A DNA stretch of 5,806 bases, taken from NCBI GenBank assembly GCA_024278565.1, contig JAJRSY010000086.1:1-5806 (forward strand). The letters run 5' to 3'. This DNA comes from Bacteroidota bacterium. Its GTDB lineage: Bacteria > Bacteroidota > Bacteroidia > Flavobacteriales > Flavobacteriaceae. The notes beneath the pieces were generated by a model that did not search any database, was not told where the DNA came from, and saw only the letters and a list, made by a program, of their open reading frames with translations. Below are positions 5,688-5,806 of the stretch, one piece after another; position 1 is the stretch's first letter, and each line of letters opens with the position of its first letter. Both the position numbers and the translations under genes were made by a program.

Positions 5688-5790
5688 CTATGGATTGAAA
5701 ATCCATAGGTTTTAAAAAATAAGGTATAAGAATGGAATTCTTATTCAAGTATAATTTTATCATCGTCCATATTGGACGGGTTACGATGAT
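5688..5790. repeat. Cluster of short inverted repeats
   Basis: About 100 bp hold several perfect palindromes. CTATGGATT/AATCCATAG is at 5688-5708. ATAAGAAT/ATTCTTAT is at 5726-5744 and spans the stop codon of the partial gene. CGTCCA/TGGACG is at 5764-5778, nested inside ATCATCGT/ACGATGAT at 5759-5790. On the minus strand the hairpin at 5726-5744 is followed by ACCTTATTTTTT and could be a weak AT-rich terminator ahead of the strong one. Short palindromes are expected by chance in AT-rich DNA, so function is uncertain. Confidence 0.45.
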
Positions 5791-5806
5791 GTTCGAGATA
5801 GTCCTC
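5741..5806 (-). CDS. C-terminal end of an unrecognised protein (5' end outside window)
   Basis: Reading in from the right edge on the minus strand, one frame gives 21 residues beginning EDYLEHHRNP and ending MDDDKIILE, then TAA at 5743-5741. The hydrophilic, acidic composition ending in a short hydrophobic patch looks like a genuine protein tail, and the terminator at 5574-5610 lies about 130 bp beyond in the right direction. A second minus-strand frame is also open for about 41 codons from the edge (RTISNIIVTR...), but its composition is less protein-like; a short plus-strand reading from an ATG at 5786 cannot be excluded. I do not recognise the family, and the fragment is too short to assign a function. 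Confidence 0.5.
   Translation of the reverse strand, partial: EDYLEHHRNPSNMDDDKIILE

Larger units (their letters stand above)
5471..5740. other. Intergenic stretch, no gene found
   Basis: These 270 bases between mscS and the partial gene at the right edge are AT-rich with frequent stops in all frames. They hold the mscS promoter candidate, the minus-strand terminator, and a perfect 9-bp hairpin (CTATGGATT at 5688-5696, loop GAA, AATCCATAG at 5700-5708). The longest ATG-initiated reading I noticed here is a 17-codon minus-strand ORF (MYHKQIQG...) just before the terminator, which has nothing else to support it. Confidence 0.6.

Overview
This 5.8-kb window looks like ordinary chromosome from a marine-type member of the Flavobacteriaceae (Bacteroidota). 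The evidence is moderate-to-low GC, A-rich leaders without Shine-Dalgarno sequences, near-consensus Bacteroidota -7 elements (TAnnTTTG), a small haem-binding-domain protein typical of the phylum, and a HEAT-like hypothetical protein that I recall sitting just upstream of purB in flavobacteria. Family assignments come from reading motifs; no search was run.

Layout, left to right. Bases 1-618 (+) are the 3' end of a GH13 alpha-amylase-type glycoside hydrolase. Seven bases later, facing it, is a TrmH/SpoU-family RNA 2'-O-ribose methyltransferase (626-1282, -). Divergent from that is a CobB/SIRT5-like sirtuin (1319-2014, +) that keeps the desuccinylase Tyr/Arg pair but lacks the zinc cysteines. 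Its 3' end overlaps by 38 bp the end of a membrane-anchored c-type haem protein (1977-2450, -). A 46-bp divergent spacer leads to a conserved helical hypothetical gene (2497-3057, +). After a 166-bp gap holding a decayed repeat and a good promoter comes purB (3224-4567, +). A 75-bp nested inverted repeat separates purB from a convergent MscS-type mechanosensitive channel (4655-5470, -). The last 336 bases hold the mscS promoter, a strong minus-strand terminator, several palindromes and the last 21 codons of an unrecognised minus-strand gene.

The genes form no obvious pathway. Each is a single-gene unit, in alternating or convergent orientation, covering polysaccharide breakdown, RNA modification, protein deacylation, haem/redox chemistry, purine synthesis and osmotic protection. 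No transposase, phage gene, CRISPR array, toxin-antitoxin pair or defence cassette is visible. The points most worth a second look are the zinc-less sirtuin, the nested inverted repeat that appears to double as the mscS terminator, the helical gene next to purB, and the palindrome-rich right edge. I do not see convincing evidence of a new multi-gene system.
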